Shown here piece after piece: positions 42,256 to 50,282 of a stretch of 64,000 nucleotides of DNA. The stretch's first letter is position 1, and the number at the start of each line of letters is the position of its first letter. The notes beneath the pieces are model-generated. The model worked only from the letters and a program-made list of their open reading frames with translations, searched no databases and was not told where the DNA came from. Both the position numbers and the translations under genes were made by a program. The DNA comes from Actinomycetota bacterium (GTDB lineage: Bacteria; Actinomycetota; CADDZG01; JAHWKV01): contig JAUJPC010000003.1 of assembly GCA_030447305.1 (NCBI GenBank), forward strand, positions 62,001 through 126,000. Direction: 5' to 3'.

Positions 42256-42959
42256 CCTCTCGTCCCGGTGATCAGCTGCGCCGCCCCGAGCCCCAGCACC
42301 TTGCGATCGAGACTGTGAAACCCGACCTCCTGCAGCATCTCGAGCATTCGATCCGGCGGCGGCAGGTAGGCGGTGGAGCGGGGGAGGTAGCTGTAGGCGT
42401 TGCGATCAGAGATCAGGCCTCCGATGACCGGGACCACCTTGTGGAAGTAGAGCTTGTGCCCCATCTTGAGAATGGCGGCTTTCGGCTCGGCCACCTCGAG
42501 GAGGCTCACCCGGCCGGCCGGCCGGAGGACCCGGGCAAACTCTTCGAACAGCCTGGCCAGGTTCTCCACGTTGCGCAACGCGAACCCGCAGGTGATGCCG
42601 TCGGCAGAGCCGTCCCGAACCGGCAGATTCAGGCCATCCGCCAAAACCAGCGGAGCGGAGGTGCGCGCGGCCTCGAGCATGCCGGATGACATGTCGAAAC
42701 CCACCGCCAGCAGGCGTGACCTGCGGAGCTGTTTGCAAAGGTCACCGGTGCCGCAGGCGACGTCGAAAACCATTGAGCCGGGTTCCAGCTGCAGCCGGTC
42801 CACCGTCTGGCGGCGCCACCCCTTGTCCATGCCGAAAGTCATCACCCGGTTGACCAGGTCGTAGCGGGGGGCGATGGCATCGAACATCGACGTGACCGCG
42901 CGCACCTTTTGTTCGCCGGTGGGCAGTTCCTTAGGCGCCCGGCCCCCTACGTGGGCCAT
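42252..42959 (-). CDS. menG: Demethylmenaquinone methyltransferase
   Basis: This encodes 235 residues: VTSMFDAIAPRYDLVNRVMTFG (family N-terminus), the AdoMet motif FDVACGTGDL, and FALRNVENL. It methylates demethylmenaquinone in the last step. It is called UbiE in bacteria with ubiquinone, but every other gene here is for menaquinone. It overlaps the MerR gene by 13 bases and menF by four. Confidence 0.92.
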   Translation of the reverse strand: MAHVGGRAPKELPTGEQKVRAVTSMFDAIAPRYDLVNRVMTFGMDKGWRRQTVDRLQLEPGSMVFDVACGTGDLCKQLRRSRLLAVGFDMSSGMLEAARTSAPLVLADGLNLPVRDGSADGITCGFALRNVENLARLFEEFARVLRPAGRVSLLEVAEPKAAILKMGHKLYFHKVVPVIGGLISDRNAYSYLPRSTAYLPPPDRMLEMLQEVGFHSLDRKVLGLGAAQLITGTRG

Positions 42960-43741
42960 GAAGGCTCGAGCCGCTTCTCGGCCTCGGATCGGACGGCCAG
43001 CTTCTCCGGCTCGGCTCCCACCTTTTCGATCCGGGCCTGTGCCGTGGCCAGCAGCACCCGGCGGAAGTGGTGCGCAACCAGCGCCACCGTGGCGGGAAGC
43101 ATCTTCCTAAAGGCCTCTACCAGACGGGTGGCGGCCTCCTCGTCAGATTTGGACGAGTCCCGGATCGGACCACGCACGTACTCGTCGAACATCGCCACCG
43201 CCTTCTCCGCCGTCCGGCGAGCCTGCTGGTCGTGCTCATGAGCCAGAGCCAGCAGCTCGGACAGGGGCAGGCCGGTTTCCAACAACGTCAGCCCGGCCGC
43301 GGCGGCGGCTGCGTCGGCCGAGGTGTAGCGGGCGACTCCGTCGTGCATGCGGGGAACCAGCAGATGCTCCCTCTCGATGGCGTGGATGAGGGACGGGGAC
43401 ACTCCGATGCGCTCGGCCAGCTCCTCTACGGTCAGAAACTCCTCGGCCTGCTCATCCTCGCCCGGGACCGGGCCGGCGAGCGCCTCCACCAGCGCCTCGT
43501 CAGCTTTGTCGAGCTCTCCATCGAGGAGCCGGCGGATCGAGATGAGCGTGAATCCTTTTCTCTTGAGGTCGCGGACCTTGCGAAGGCGCTCGAGGTGCTC
43601 GGAGGTGTACCAGGCGACCCGGCTTTTGCGCTCCGGAGGGGGCAGCAAGCCCTTGGTCTGGTAAAACCGGACGGTGTCCACGCTGATCCCACAGCGAGCC
43701 GCCAGCTCATCCACCCGGTACCTCAACGAAGTCTCACCCAT
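42947..43741 (-). CDS. MerR family transcriptional regulator
   Basis: This encodes 264 residues. An N-terminal winged helix-turn-helix (YRVDELAARCGISVDTVRFYQ) and the following SRVAWYTSEHLERLRKVRDLKRKGF are typical of MerR. A second helix-turn-helix-like segment (LTVEELAERIGVSPSLIHAIE) near residue 105 is unusual and suggests a tandem DNA-binding layout. No Cys cluster is present, so metal sensing is unlikely. It is the first gene of the run ending in menG and menF and may regulate it. Confidence 0.85.
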   Translation of the reverse strand: MGETSLRYRVDELAARCGISVDTVRFYQTKGLLPPPERKSRVAWYTSEHLERLRKVRDLKRKGFTLISIRRLLDGELDKADEALVEALAGPVPGEDEQAEEFLTVEELAERIGVSPSLIHAIEREHLLVPRMHDGVARYTSADAAAAAAGLTLLETGLPLSELLALAHEHDQQARRTAEKAVAMFDEYVRGPIRDSSKSDEEAATRLVEAFRKMLPATVALVAHHFRRVLLATAQARIEKVGAEPEKLAVRSEAEKRLEPSWPT

Positions 43742-43887
43742 GGAGTATCAACTCTACGAGTGATCGATCCAATAGTCGAATCGGTTGCTCTGACGGCCCT
43801 TGGGTTCGCTGGGGCCCCGCCGCGGCTCCGGATGCGAAACAATCCGCCGTTCGGTGGGCAAAGGCGGGGGGCGGGTAACAATGAGGC

Positions 43888-44544
43888 ATGATCCAGCTCC
43901 CGGAAAGCCCGACCATCATCGACGTGTCGCTCAAGATCCACCCGGAGATGCTCACCTGGCCCAGCGACCCCGGCGTGGGGATCGACCCGGCGAGCCGGAT
44001 ATCCGCCGGCAAGTCGGCGAATGTGTCGGAGCTGCACTGCGGTACCCATACCGGCACCCATATCGACCCGCCGCTTCACTTCATCGAAGGGGGTGCCTCC
44101 GTCGATGAGATCCCTCCCCAGGTCCTGATCGGCCCCGCAGTGGTGGCCGATCTAACCTCGGTGGAGCGCTCCATCGGTCCCGGCGAGCTGGAGTCACTCA
44201 ACCTTGACCCGGGAGTCGAGCGGCTGCTGTTCCATACCCGTAACTCGGAGATCTGGCGGGAGGAGAGCCCGGAGTTCACCGAGGACTACGTCGCGGTGTC
44301 GGCAGAGGGGGCCCAATGGCTGGTGGACCACGGAATCCGGCTGGTGGGCATCGATTACCTGTCGGTGGAGCACCGGCGAACCCCCGGGCACCCCACGCAT
44401 ATGACGCTGCTGGGAGCGGGGGTGGTAATTGTGGAGGGGCTGAACCTCGATGGTGTCGCCGCCGGTGACTACACCTTCGTCTGCCTTCCCTTGAGGATTC
44501 TCGGTGGCGACGGCGGACCGTCGCGAGCGCTGCTTCTGTCCTAA
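43888..44544 (+). CDS. Cyclase/kynurenine formamidase family hydrolase
   Basis: This encodes 218 residues of the metal-dependent cyclase family. HCGTHTGTHIDPPLHF (about 50-65) is the zinc or manganese motif shared with bacterial kynurenine formamidases, and GIDYLSVE is the second conserved block. No kynurenine genes are nearby, so the substrate is open. The ATG lies 5 bases after a TAACAAT element, so its leader may be very short. Confidence 0.85.
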   Translation: MIQLPESPTIIDVSLKIHPEMLTWPSDPGVGIDPASRISAGKSANVSELHCGTHTGTHIDPPLHFIEGGASVDEIPPQVLIGPAVVADLTSVERSIGPGELESLNLDPGVERLLFHTRNSEIWREESPEFTEDYVAVSAEGAQWLVDHGIRLVGIDYLSVEHRRTPGHPTHMTLLGAGVVIVEGLNLDGVAAGDYTFVCLPLRILGGDGGPSRALLLS

Positions 44545-44590
44545 GTGATGTGTTGAATACGGCGCGACTTGACCGCTTGCCTCTAGCCCT

Positions 44591-45454
44591 CTAAGTCGGC
44601 CTGAGGGGGGTCTTCACCTCCGCCTCCGCGCCGGACGTGGGGTTCTTCGGAAGGCGGCCGCGCTCGATGCTCCAAATGTTGAATGCAGCGGCTGACGCAG
44701 CGAGCCAGGCCAATCCAAGGATGAACCCCCCGACTACGTCGCTGATGTAGTGGACCCCCAGCCCCACGCGGGACATCGCAATCAGCGTCACCAGCACGAG
44801 GACGCCTCCCACCGCCCACCGGCGGTACCTCCGGCGCATTAGTGGCAGAAAGATCAGAAGAAGCGCCCCATAGGCGATGGTGGCGCTCATCGTGTGGCCG
44901 GACGGGAAGCTTCTGCCGTCCTGGTGGGTGATCGCCGAGGGGTCCAGGTAGGTGGGCCGCGGCCGGTTGATAATGATCTTGACCGCCGTGTTCACAATGG
45001 AGCCGCCCAACGTCGATGTCAGCAGGAACGCAACCAGGCGCCGGCGGTGGCGCAGCCAAAGGTGGATGGAAACTGCTCCTATGAGCACCCAGAACAGCGT
45101 GGGTGCTCCCAGCATGCTGATTCCGGTGAGTACCTTCGTCAGGGTCGGTGCCGGCTGCTTCAGCTCGAACGGGCTCCCGGCGGCCGCCTTGTCCATGGTA
45201 ATGATGCCGTCGTGGCTGGTGACCTGGACCACGAGATAGCTGAACGGAATGGCTACCAGGGTGACGGCGACCACGAACAAGGTGAGCCTCAGGCCGCAAC
45301 GCGCTCCGGGATCCAACCTATGTCGCGCAATTTCCGGCAATAGTTTGTGCATGCGGCCGGGCTTAATTGCCCTGGTTTGACTCAGGGTAAACCCAGGCTG
45401 CAGTGAAGAAGCGTCCGGCGGTTCGGGGAGGATGGTGGTAGGACCGCCGTACAT
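44591..45454 (-). CDS. PAP2-superfamily membrane phosphatase
   Basis: This encodes 287 residues with about six transmembrane helices. The three phosphatase motifs are present: KIIINRPRP, FPSGHT and SRVGLGVHYISD. Such enzymes hydrolyse undecaprenyl pyrophosphate or phosphatidic acid on the outer face of the membrane. It may recycle the lipid carrier, but this cannot be told from sequence. The start is uncertain because an upstream ATG precedes a long soluble stretch. Confidence 0.88.
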   Translation of the reverse strand: MYGGPTTILPEPPDASSLQPGFTLSQTRAIKPGRMHKLLPEIARHRLDPGARCGLRLTLFVVAVTLVAIPFSYLVVQVTSHDGIITMDKAAAGSPFELKQPAPTLTKVLTGISMLGAPTLFWVLIGAVSIHLWLRHRRRLVAFLLTSTLGGSIVNTAVKIIINRPRPTYLDPSAITHQDGRSFPSGHTMSATIAYGALLLIFLPLMRRRYRRWAVGGVLVLVTLIAMSRVGLGVHYISDVVGGFILGLAWLAASAAAFNIWSIERGRLPKNPTSGAEAEVKTPLRPT

Positions 45455-45508
45455 GGCCCAAAGATTCTATGCGGGCCGCTATCTGCGGCGAGAGTAGGGT
45501 GAGGCACG

Positions 45509-45955
45509 ATGACAGGGTCCCCACCTGGAACCAAGGACAAATGGCTGGAGCGACTGTCCGCAGTCCTTTTCTTAACCCAGGTCATCCACCTCGTGTGGAT
45601 GAGCACGTACGTCATCCCCTTGCAGCTGGGCTCCTCGCCGCTGTGGGAGCCCCCGCCGGCACCGCTTGCCCTGGCGGATTATCTTGAGCTGCCGGCGATC
45701 CTCGCCACCTCGATCCTGTACATTCGGACGAGGAGCTGGAGGATGCTCCTCCTGGTCAACGTTCAGCTGTTTCATATCTTTTGGATCACCGACGAGTTCG
45801 TTCTGGAGCGGGGAACCCTCACTCCGGTGGCCGCTTGGATAGCGATCTTTATCGACTACCTGGAACTGCCGGTCATCATCGACACCATCAGGCGTGCTGC
45901 CCGGGGCTTCTTCGCCCACTCGGCCCGGGCCACCGAGCAGCCGGAGCAGCCCTAG
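45509..45955 (+). CDS. Four-helix membrane protein, function unknown
   Basis: This encodes 148 residues with about four transmembrane helices. Two copies of a YLELP motif (ADYLELPAILA and IDYLELPVIID), about 72 residues apart, suggest an internal duplication. The C-terminus is Arg- and Ala-rich. I do not recognise the family. GAGG lies four bases before the ATG. Confidence 0.6.
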   Translation: MTGSPPGTKDKWLERLSAVLFLTQVIHLVWMSTYVIPLQLGSSPLWEPPPAPLALADYLELPAILATSILYIRTRSWRMLLLVNVQLFHIFWITDEFVLERGTLTPVAAWIAIFIDYLELPVIIDTIRRAARGFFAHSARATEQPEQP

Positions 45956-45996
45956 GCGCACCGCCCTGCAGGTAATCTGAACGCCGGCCCAGCTGT

Positions 45997-46380
45997 CTAG
46001 GAAGCTGTCTGCTGCGGCCGGTTGATGAGAAAGGTGGCGGAGGTGTTGAAGTAGTCGATCATCTGCGCTTCGTCTTCCGGGCTCAGGCCGCCCTGCTTGA
46101 CAGCCGCCTCCATGTGCCGAAACCAGGCATCTCGCTCGGCCCACCCAATGGCGAAGTTGACGTGACGCATGCGAAGCCGCGGGTGCCCGCGCTGAGCGCT
46201 GTAGTCCCCCGGACCGCCCCAGTACTGGATGAGGAAGGAGGTCAGATGCTCCCGCGGCCCGGTCAGATCTTCGGGGTACAGGGGTCTCAGGACCGGATCC
46301 CCGGCCACCCCGTCATAAAAGCGGTCGACCAGTGCCTCAAACCAGGCCCGTCCACCGGAGCGTTCGTAGAGAGTGCTCAC
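45997..46380 (-). CDS. Group II truncated haemoglobin
   Basis: This encodes 127 residues with the 2-on-2 globin features of TrHbO proteins: FYDGVAGDPVLRPLYP at the CD region, FLIQYWGGP, and the proximal His in RLRMRHVNFAIG (about 75), followed by WFRHMEAAV. It binds haem and may carry or detoxify oxygen or nitric oxide. GTG 46380 is six bases from a TACTAT box, so the message is likely leaderless. The encapsulated-ferritin gene diverges on the other side. Confidence 0.9.
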   Translation of the reverse strand: MSTLYERSGGRAWFEALVDRFYDGVAGDPVLRPLYPEDLTGPREHLTSFLIQYWGGPGDYSAQRGHPRLRMRHVNFAIGWAERDAWFRHMEAAVKQGGLSPEDEAQMIDYFNTSATFLINRPQQTAS

Positions 46381-46386
46381 CAAAAA

Positions 46387-46392
46387 ATAGTA
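46387..46392 (-). promoter_or_regulatory. -10 box for leaderless globin gene
   Basis: TACTAT on the minus strand is separated from the GTG at 46380 by six bases (TTTTTG). The 200 bases between the two divergent genes hold a hairpin candidate near 46475-46500 (CTCGG/CCGAG). Confidence 0.45.
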
Positions 46393-46605
46393 TTGCGTTA
46401 GACCGACAAACGGAGGGCAGATGCGATTTCGGCAGGTGGAGGGAAGCCAATCCCACCGCGTACCTTTCTCGGTGGGGTCCTCCAGATCGGGCCGAGTTTA
46501 AGCGGGCGCGCTTCCTGGTAACTACAGATCGGCCAAGCGCCCGCCTTCAGCCGGTGCGCTGCAGCCTTCTTCTCCGTCCCGCCAGAGCAAGGGAAGAGGG
46601 GTCAG

Positions 46606-47013
46606 TTGGGCACCAATCAGTACCACGAGCCGCCGGAAGAGCTGCCTGCGGAAGTTCGGACCTTTGTTAGGCTCAGCACCTCGCTCATCGAGGAGGTTGA
46701 GGCCATCGGTTGGTACGCGCAGCGGATCGCGGTGGAGCCGGACCCCGAGGCCCGGGCCATCATGCAAAACGCCCAGCAGGAGGAGTTCAAGCACTTCTCC
46801 ATGGACCTGGAGTTCCTTTTCCGCCGCACTCCCATGTGGCGCCAGATCGCCCGGGGAGTTCTGTTCACGGAAGGTGACATTGTTGAGCTGGGTACCGAGG
46901 CCGAGGAAGGCGCAGGCGTTCACGGGGACTCGGGCGAGGGGGAGGAGACCCCGGGCCCGTCAGGCATTCCCGAAACCGGTTCGCTGGGTATCGGCAGCTT
47001 GAGGGAAGGGTAG
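46606..47013 (+). CDS. Encapsulated ferritin (EncFtn) cargo protein
   Basis: This encodes 135 residues. The first 95 match the EncFtn family: HEPPEELP start, EEVEAIGWYAQR with the metal Glu and Trp/Tyr pair, and QQEEFKHFSMDLEFL with Glu and His for the diiron site at the dimer interface. After a Gly/Glu-rich linker, the tail GSLGIGSLREG carries the LxIGSLR-like signal that docks cargo inside an encapsulin shell. The protein oxidises Fe(II) and passes iron into the capsid. The TTG start has AGAGGGG upstream. The shell gene follows 11 bases later. Confidence 0.9.
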   Translation: MGTNQYHEPPEELPAEVRTFVRLSTSLIEEVEAIGWYAQRIAVEPDPEARAIMQNAQQEEFKHFSMDLEFLFRRTPMWRQIARGVLFTEGDIVELGTEAEEGAGVHGDSGEGEETPGPSGIPETGSLGIGSLREG

Positions 47014-47024
47014 GCGAGTCCGTG

Positions 47025-47825
47025 ATGAATCACCTTCTGCGACCCTTGGCGCCCATCTCCGATGCCGGGTGGAAGCTCATCGACGAGGAGTCCAGGCATC
47101 AGCTGCAGGTTGTGCTGGCGGCGCGCCAGCTGGTTGACTTCGCCGGCCCTCACGGCTGGGAGCACTCCGCCGTTAATCTGGGCCGGACCAGTGAGGTAGC
47201 GGCCTCCCCGGGTGCCGGAGTCTCGGCCAGTGCGCGAAAGGTGCTGCCGTTGATGGAGTTGAAAGCAGATTTTGCGCTGACCCGATCGGAACTGGCCGAC
47301 CTGGACCGGGGCTCGCTGGACGTGGACCTGGCCAGCCTCAACGAGGCGGTGCGGCGCATCGCTCTCGCCGAGAACGTGGCGGTTTTCCACGGCTTCCCGG
47401 AAGCCGGGATCGAAGGGATTGCAGAGGCCTCCCCGCATCCGGCGATCCCGTTGGGAGCGGACTTCGACAGCTACCCCAGTCATGTCGGACGGGCGGTCGA
47501 GCGGCTGCGCAGTGGAGGCATCGGCGGACCCTACGGACTCGCACTGGGTCCCGAGGGATACACCGGCGTGGTGGAGACCACCGAGTACGGCGGCTACCCG
47601 GTGTTCGACCATCTGCGCCGCATCCTCGGGGGGCCAATCGTGTGGGCTCCGGGCGTGACCGGCGCCGTGGTGATGACGCTCCGCGGTGGCGACTTCCTGT
47701 TCGAGTCGGGGCAGGACTTCTCAATCGGATACAGCCGGCACGACGAGGAGGCGGTGTATCTGTACTTCGAGGAGAGCTTTGCCTTCCGGGTGGTTACCCC
47801 GGAAGCGGCAGTCGCACTGTCCTGA
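47025..47825 (+). CDS. Encapsulin shell protein
   Basis: This encodes 266 residues of the HK97-fold family 1 encapsulin (linocin M18-like). The start MNHLLRPLAPISDAGWKLIDEE, ARQLVDFAGPHGWEHSAVNLG, and a late GGYPVFDHLRRILGGP segment with IGYSRHD match the family. Sixty or more copies build a hollow icosahedral shell. With the ferritin cargo directly upstream, this should be an iron-storing nanocompartment. ATG 47025 is preferred to GTG 47022. Confidence 0.94.
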   Translation: MNHLLRPLAPISDAGWKLIDEESRHQLQVVLAARQLVDFAGPHGWEHSAVNLGRTSEVAASPGAGVSASARKVLPLMELKADFALTRSELADLDRGSLDVDLASLNEAVRRIALAENVAVFHGFPEAGIEGIAEASPHPAIPLGADFDSYPSHVGRAVERLRSGGIGGPYGLALGPEGYTGVVETTEYGGYPVFDHLRRILGGPIVWAPGVTGAVVMTLRGGDFLFESGQDFSIGYSRHDEEAVYLYFEESFAFRVVTPEAAVALS

Positions 47826-47854
47826 CCGAGTGCCGGGTCAACGGATCGTGGAAG

Positions 47855-48322
47855 CTACTCGGGCAGGTCCAGGCCAACCGTTCCCGATCGGACCACCGCA
47901 TAGGCAAACGCAATGCTGAGCAGGATGAACACTGCCACCATGACAACCGTGTACAGGCGAGCAATCGATGCCGCCGTATTGCCGTGGGTTCCGTACTCCG
48001 GAGGAGGCGTGGTGCTCTCCTGCGTCCAGTCGTAAGGTTCCTCGGTTTCCGGAACCCACTCCTCCTCCTGCTCCCAGGCCCGTCGTTCCGCGGCCCGCTC
48101 GAGCTCCTGGTCGTAGAGCCGGCGGCGGTCCGGGTCACGCAGCACGAACCACGCGGCGTTGATCGCGACCATCGCGCTCTGGCGTTCTCGCACTCGAACG
48201 GGATCGGAGGTTGCCAGCTTGTCGGGGTGGTTCTCCCGCGCCTTGCGTAGATAGGCGAGCCGGATCTCTTCGGGGGTCGAGCCCGAGGCGATACCGAGGA
48301 GCTCGTAATGCGTGGTGTTCAA
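47855..48322 (-). CDS. Membrane-anchored J-domain protein
   Basis: This encodes 155 residues. The J domain (about 4-70) has the HPD motif in ARENHPDKL and DPDRRRLYDQ. An acidic and Gln/Thr linker and one C-terminal transmembrane helix (about 122-145) follow. It probably recruits DnaK to the membrane. The start is TTG with no clear ribosome binding site. The encapsulin gene converges 29 bases away. Confidence 0.82.
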   Translation of the reverse strand: MNTTHYELLGIASGSTPEEIRLAYLRKARENHPDKLATSDPVRVRERQSAMVAINAAWFVLRDPDRRRLYDQELERAAERRAWEQEEEWVPETEEPYDWTQESTTPPPEYGTHGNTAASIARLYTVVMVAVFILLSIAFAYAVVRSGTVGLDLPE

Positions 48323-48460
48323 CTGGCAGCTTTGCCGGTCATATCGGGAAACCGATCGGTAGGTGTTTACCTGGTCGAACCCCCAAGTCTAGGCACGGGC
48401 CCAAACTACTGCCAGACGGTTCGGGTCCCTTGTTATTGAACCCGCCCAAGCGGTCGGGCG

Positions 48461-48763
48461 CTAGTCTCCTTCCGCAGGTTCCTTCTTTATGACCGTGCCG
48501 CCGAAGCCCTCAGCGCTGAAGTCGCGGGCGTAAGTAGCCTCCTTTTTGGCCTCGGGCGCACTCAGAATCTCTTCCAGCTTGTCGTGGACCTGCTGGATGG
48601 CAGCTTCTCTGCCGATGCCGCGCAAAGTGGACTTTGCCATGTCACTCAACTTTGCGTACTGCATCACATACTCGGGATCCTTGCGGAACTCTGCGAAATG
48701 GTGCGGCATGGTAGCCAGCCAGCGCATGAAGTCGTCCAGCTCAAGCGCGACGTTCTCCGGCAT
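48461..48763 (-). CDS. Hypothetical soluble helical protein
   Basis: This encodes 100 residues, mostly helical: MPENVALELDDFMRWLATMP, then a middle rich in Lys and Glu, and a C-terminal EGFGGTVIKKEP. No family is recognised. The ATG at 48763 follows GGAGGAGG, which excludes an upstream ATG. Confidence 0.6.
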   Translation of the reverse strand: MPENVALELDDFMRWLATMPHHFAEFRKDPEYVMQYAKLSDMAKSTLRGIGREAAIQQVHDKLEEILSAPEAKKEATYARDFSAEGFGGTVIKKEPAEGD

Positions 48764-48821
48764 TTTGTGCCTCCTCCCAACGCGAATGCGCAGCCTGCCA
48801 GATAAGCAGATGCGATTCAAA

Positions 48822-49913
48822 TCACCTTTTGGTCGCTACCACGCAGTGGCAGAGGTAAACGTTCCATCGGCGTTTCGCCAGTCTCAGCACCCAGGGAACC
48901 ATGTCGTCCTCCGCCACGATGTCGAAGCCGGGCCTGACGGCTTCGTGCAGGAGCTCGGGCCCCCCCAGCGCAAAGGGCGAGCCGCCGTCAGCTTCGGAGT
49001 CCGACCAAAAGGGTGAGGACACCAGGAGAGCTCCGCCCCGGCGCAGTACCCGGGAGAGCTCCTCCAGCAGAGCCAGAGGCGCGGATACCGCGCACAGCAC
49101 ATTGAGGGCTGCCCCGCAGGACGCTGCTCCGGCTGCCACCGGAAGCGCCGCGCCGGATGCAACGACGAAGTCCAGGTTGGGGATGGCCGGCAGGACGGGC
49201 AGCTGCCTCGGCTCCCACCGTCCCTTTTCCGTCTGAACCTGGTATTCATTCAGGGGAGCCGGTCGGCTCAGAAGCCGCCTTCGCGCCGTCAGTATTGCTC
49301 GGAAGGACCGGTCGACGCCCACCGAGTACGCGTAGCATCCGGCCAGCTCGGCGCTGCCGCGCCCAACGCTTGTTCCCACCTCGACCGCCAGCCCCGCTCC
49401 CGGACTTCCGGACAGCTGTCGGGCCGCTTCCAACAGGTAGCTGTAAGGATTCCGGTAGTCCAAGCTGTGCAGCCCGACGGCGTCTCGCCACCATCCCTCG
49501 GGAAGATCTTCACCGAGCGATTCCCGATCATAGTGCGCCTGCAGGTACGGAGAGGTTGTCCACTCGAGGCTCCGATCAAGCTCAGGTGGAGGGCCGGAGT
49601 GACCGGAGAACGCACTGGGGACGCCCAGGTAGGTCCGCATGCTTCGGGAGAGCGGCGTGTCCGGCACAGCGGCGGCGCAAGATTCGATCTCGCTCCAAAA
49701 CACGCTCAGGTAGCTTTGCAGGTCCGTCTCCAGGAGGGCAACGCCGAGGATCACGGGGTACTCGAGCCGGCATCGGTTGCATTTCAACACGCCCTCGACG
49801 AGCTCGGTTGAGTCGGAGCTGTTCCAGATGGGAGGAAAGGAGTTGATGGGGGAGAGGGCACCTTGGCAGCCGCCGGCGGGACAGACCAGCCATCTCAGGG
49901 AGTTGGATCGCAT
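48822..49913 (-). CDS. Methyltransferase with N-terminal Trm112-like zinc domain
   Basis: This encodes 363 residues. The N-terminus (about 8-60) has four Cys in CPAGGC and CNRCRLEYPVI, like the Trm112 zinc module. Residues 165-290 form an AdoMet-dependent methyltransferase fold with AVEVGTSVGRGSAE and a late LLEELSRVLRRGG helix, then a small C-terminal part. The substrate is unknown. TATCCT lies nine bases before the ATG. Confidence 0.78.
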   Translation of the reverse strand: MRSNSLRWLVCPAGGCQGALSPINSFPPIWNSSDSTELVEGVLKCNRCRLEYPVILGVALLETDLQSYLSVFWSEIESCAAAVPDTPLSRSMRTYLGVPSAFSGHSGPPPELDRSLEWTTSPYLQAHYDRESLGEDLPEGWWRDAVGLHSLDYRNPYSYLLEAARQLSGSPGAGLAVEVGTSVGRGSAELAGCYAYSVGVDRSFRAILTARRRLLSRPAPLNEYQVQTEKGRWEPRQLPVLPAIPNLDFVVASGAALPVAAGAASCGAALNVLCAVSAPLALLEELSRVLRRGGALLVSSPFWSDSEADGGSPFALGGPELLHEAVRPGFDIVAEDDMVPWVLRLAKRRWNVYLCHCVVATKR

Positions 49914-49961
49914 AGGTCAAGAAGGATAGCGGGGTCCTGGCCGACCGATTCCGGGCAAAGA

Positions 49962-49992
49962 AAAGGACGCTGGGCATCGCCCGACGTCCTTT
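49962..49992 (-). terminator. Rho-independent terminator
   Basis: An eight-base stem AAAGGACG/CGTCCTTT encloses GGGC/GCCC. On the minus strand the stem is followed by TTCTTT, a good U-run. It lies 77 bases after the stop codon of the small TGA-containing gene at 50069, so it probably ends that transcript. It would also work on the other strand. Confidence 0.75.
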
Positions 49993-50068
49993 CTTCGATG
50001 TCCATCTCGACCGAGAGAGTCATCTCTGAAGTCCCAAGCCCTCGACCGAGGGCCCGCAAACTGCCTGC

Positions 50069-50242
50069 TTACTTGGCGTTCTTCATGATGTAGGTCATCA
50101 CCGTTTGAGTCGGTGTCATGACCTTGTGGACATCACGAAGGTGAACCGCCACCTGACGCATGAGGTCCTCTTTGGAACCCGCTTTCACGCGCCATTTGCA
50201 GGTGTCTGCACCTACGTCTGCTCAGCCAACCTCCGGAGGCAT
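50069..50242 (-). CDS. Putative selenoprotein: DUF1059 domain with in-frame TGA (Sec7)
   Basis: The frame is 58 codons: ATG at 50242, TGA at 50224-50222 (codon 7), TAA at 50071-50069. Upstream, AAAGGGG lies five bases before the ATG. Downstream of the TGA the product reads ADVGADTCKWRVKAG, then SKEDLMRQVAVHLRDVH, matching the DUF1059 family, in which a conserved Cys precedes xDxGxDC. The TGA falls exactly at that Cys. Since selA and selB are encoded in the window, Sec insertion is the most direct reading. A 7-bp hairpin (GTAGGTG, loop CAGA, CACCTGC) starts six bases after the TGA and could serve as SECIS. A terminator follows at 49962. A TGC-to-TGA error or pseudogene cannot be excluded. Confidence 0.62.
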
Positions 50243-50282
50243 GAGTACCCCTTTCTCTTCGACTAAGTTCCATCCTCTCAGA

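Noticed and set aside
46384-46605. Possible metal or cobalamin riboswitch before the EncFtn gene
   Set aside because: Only a short CTCGG/CCGAG hairpin is seen. The conserved cobalamin box and other aptamer cores are absent.
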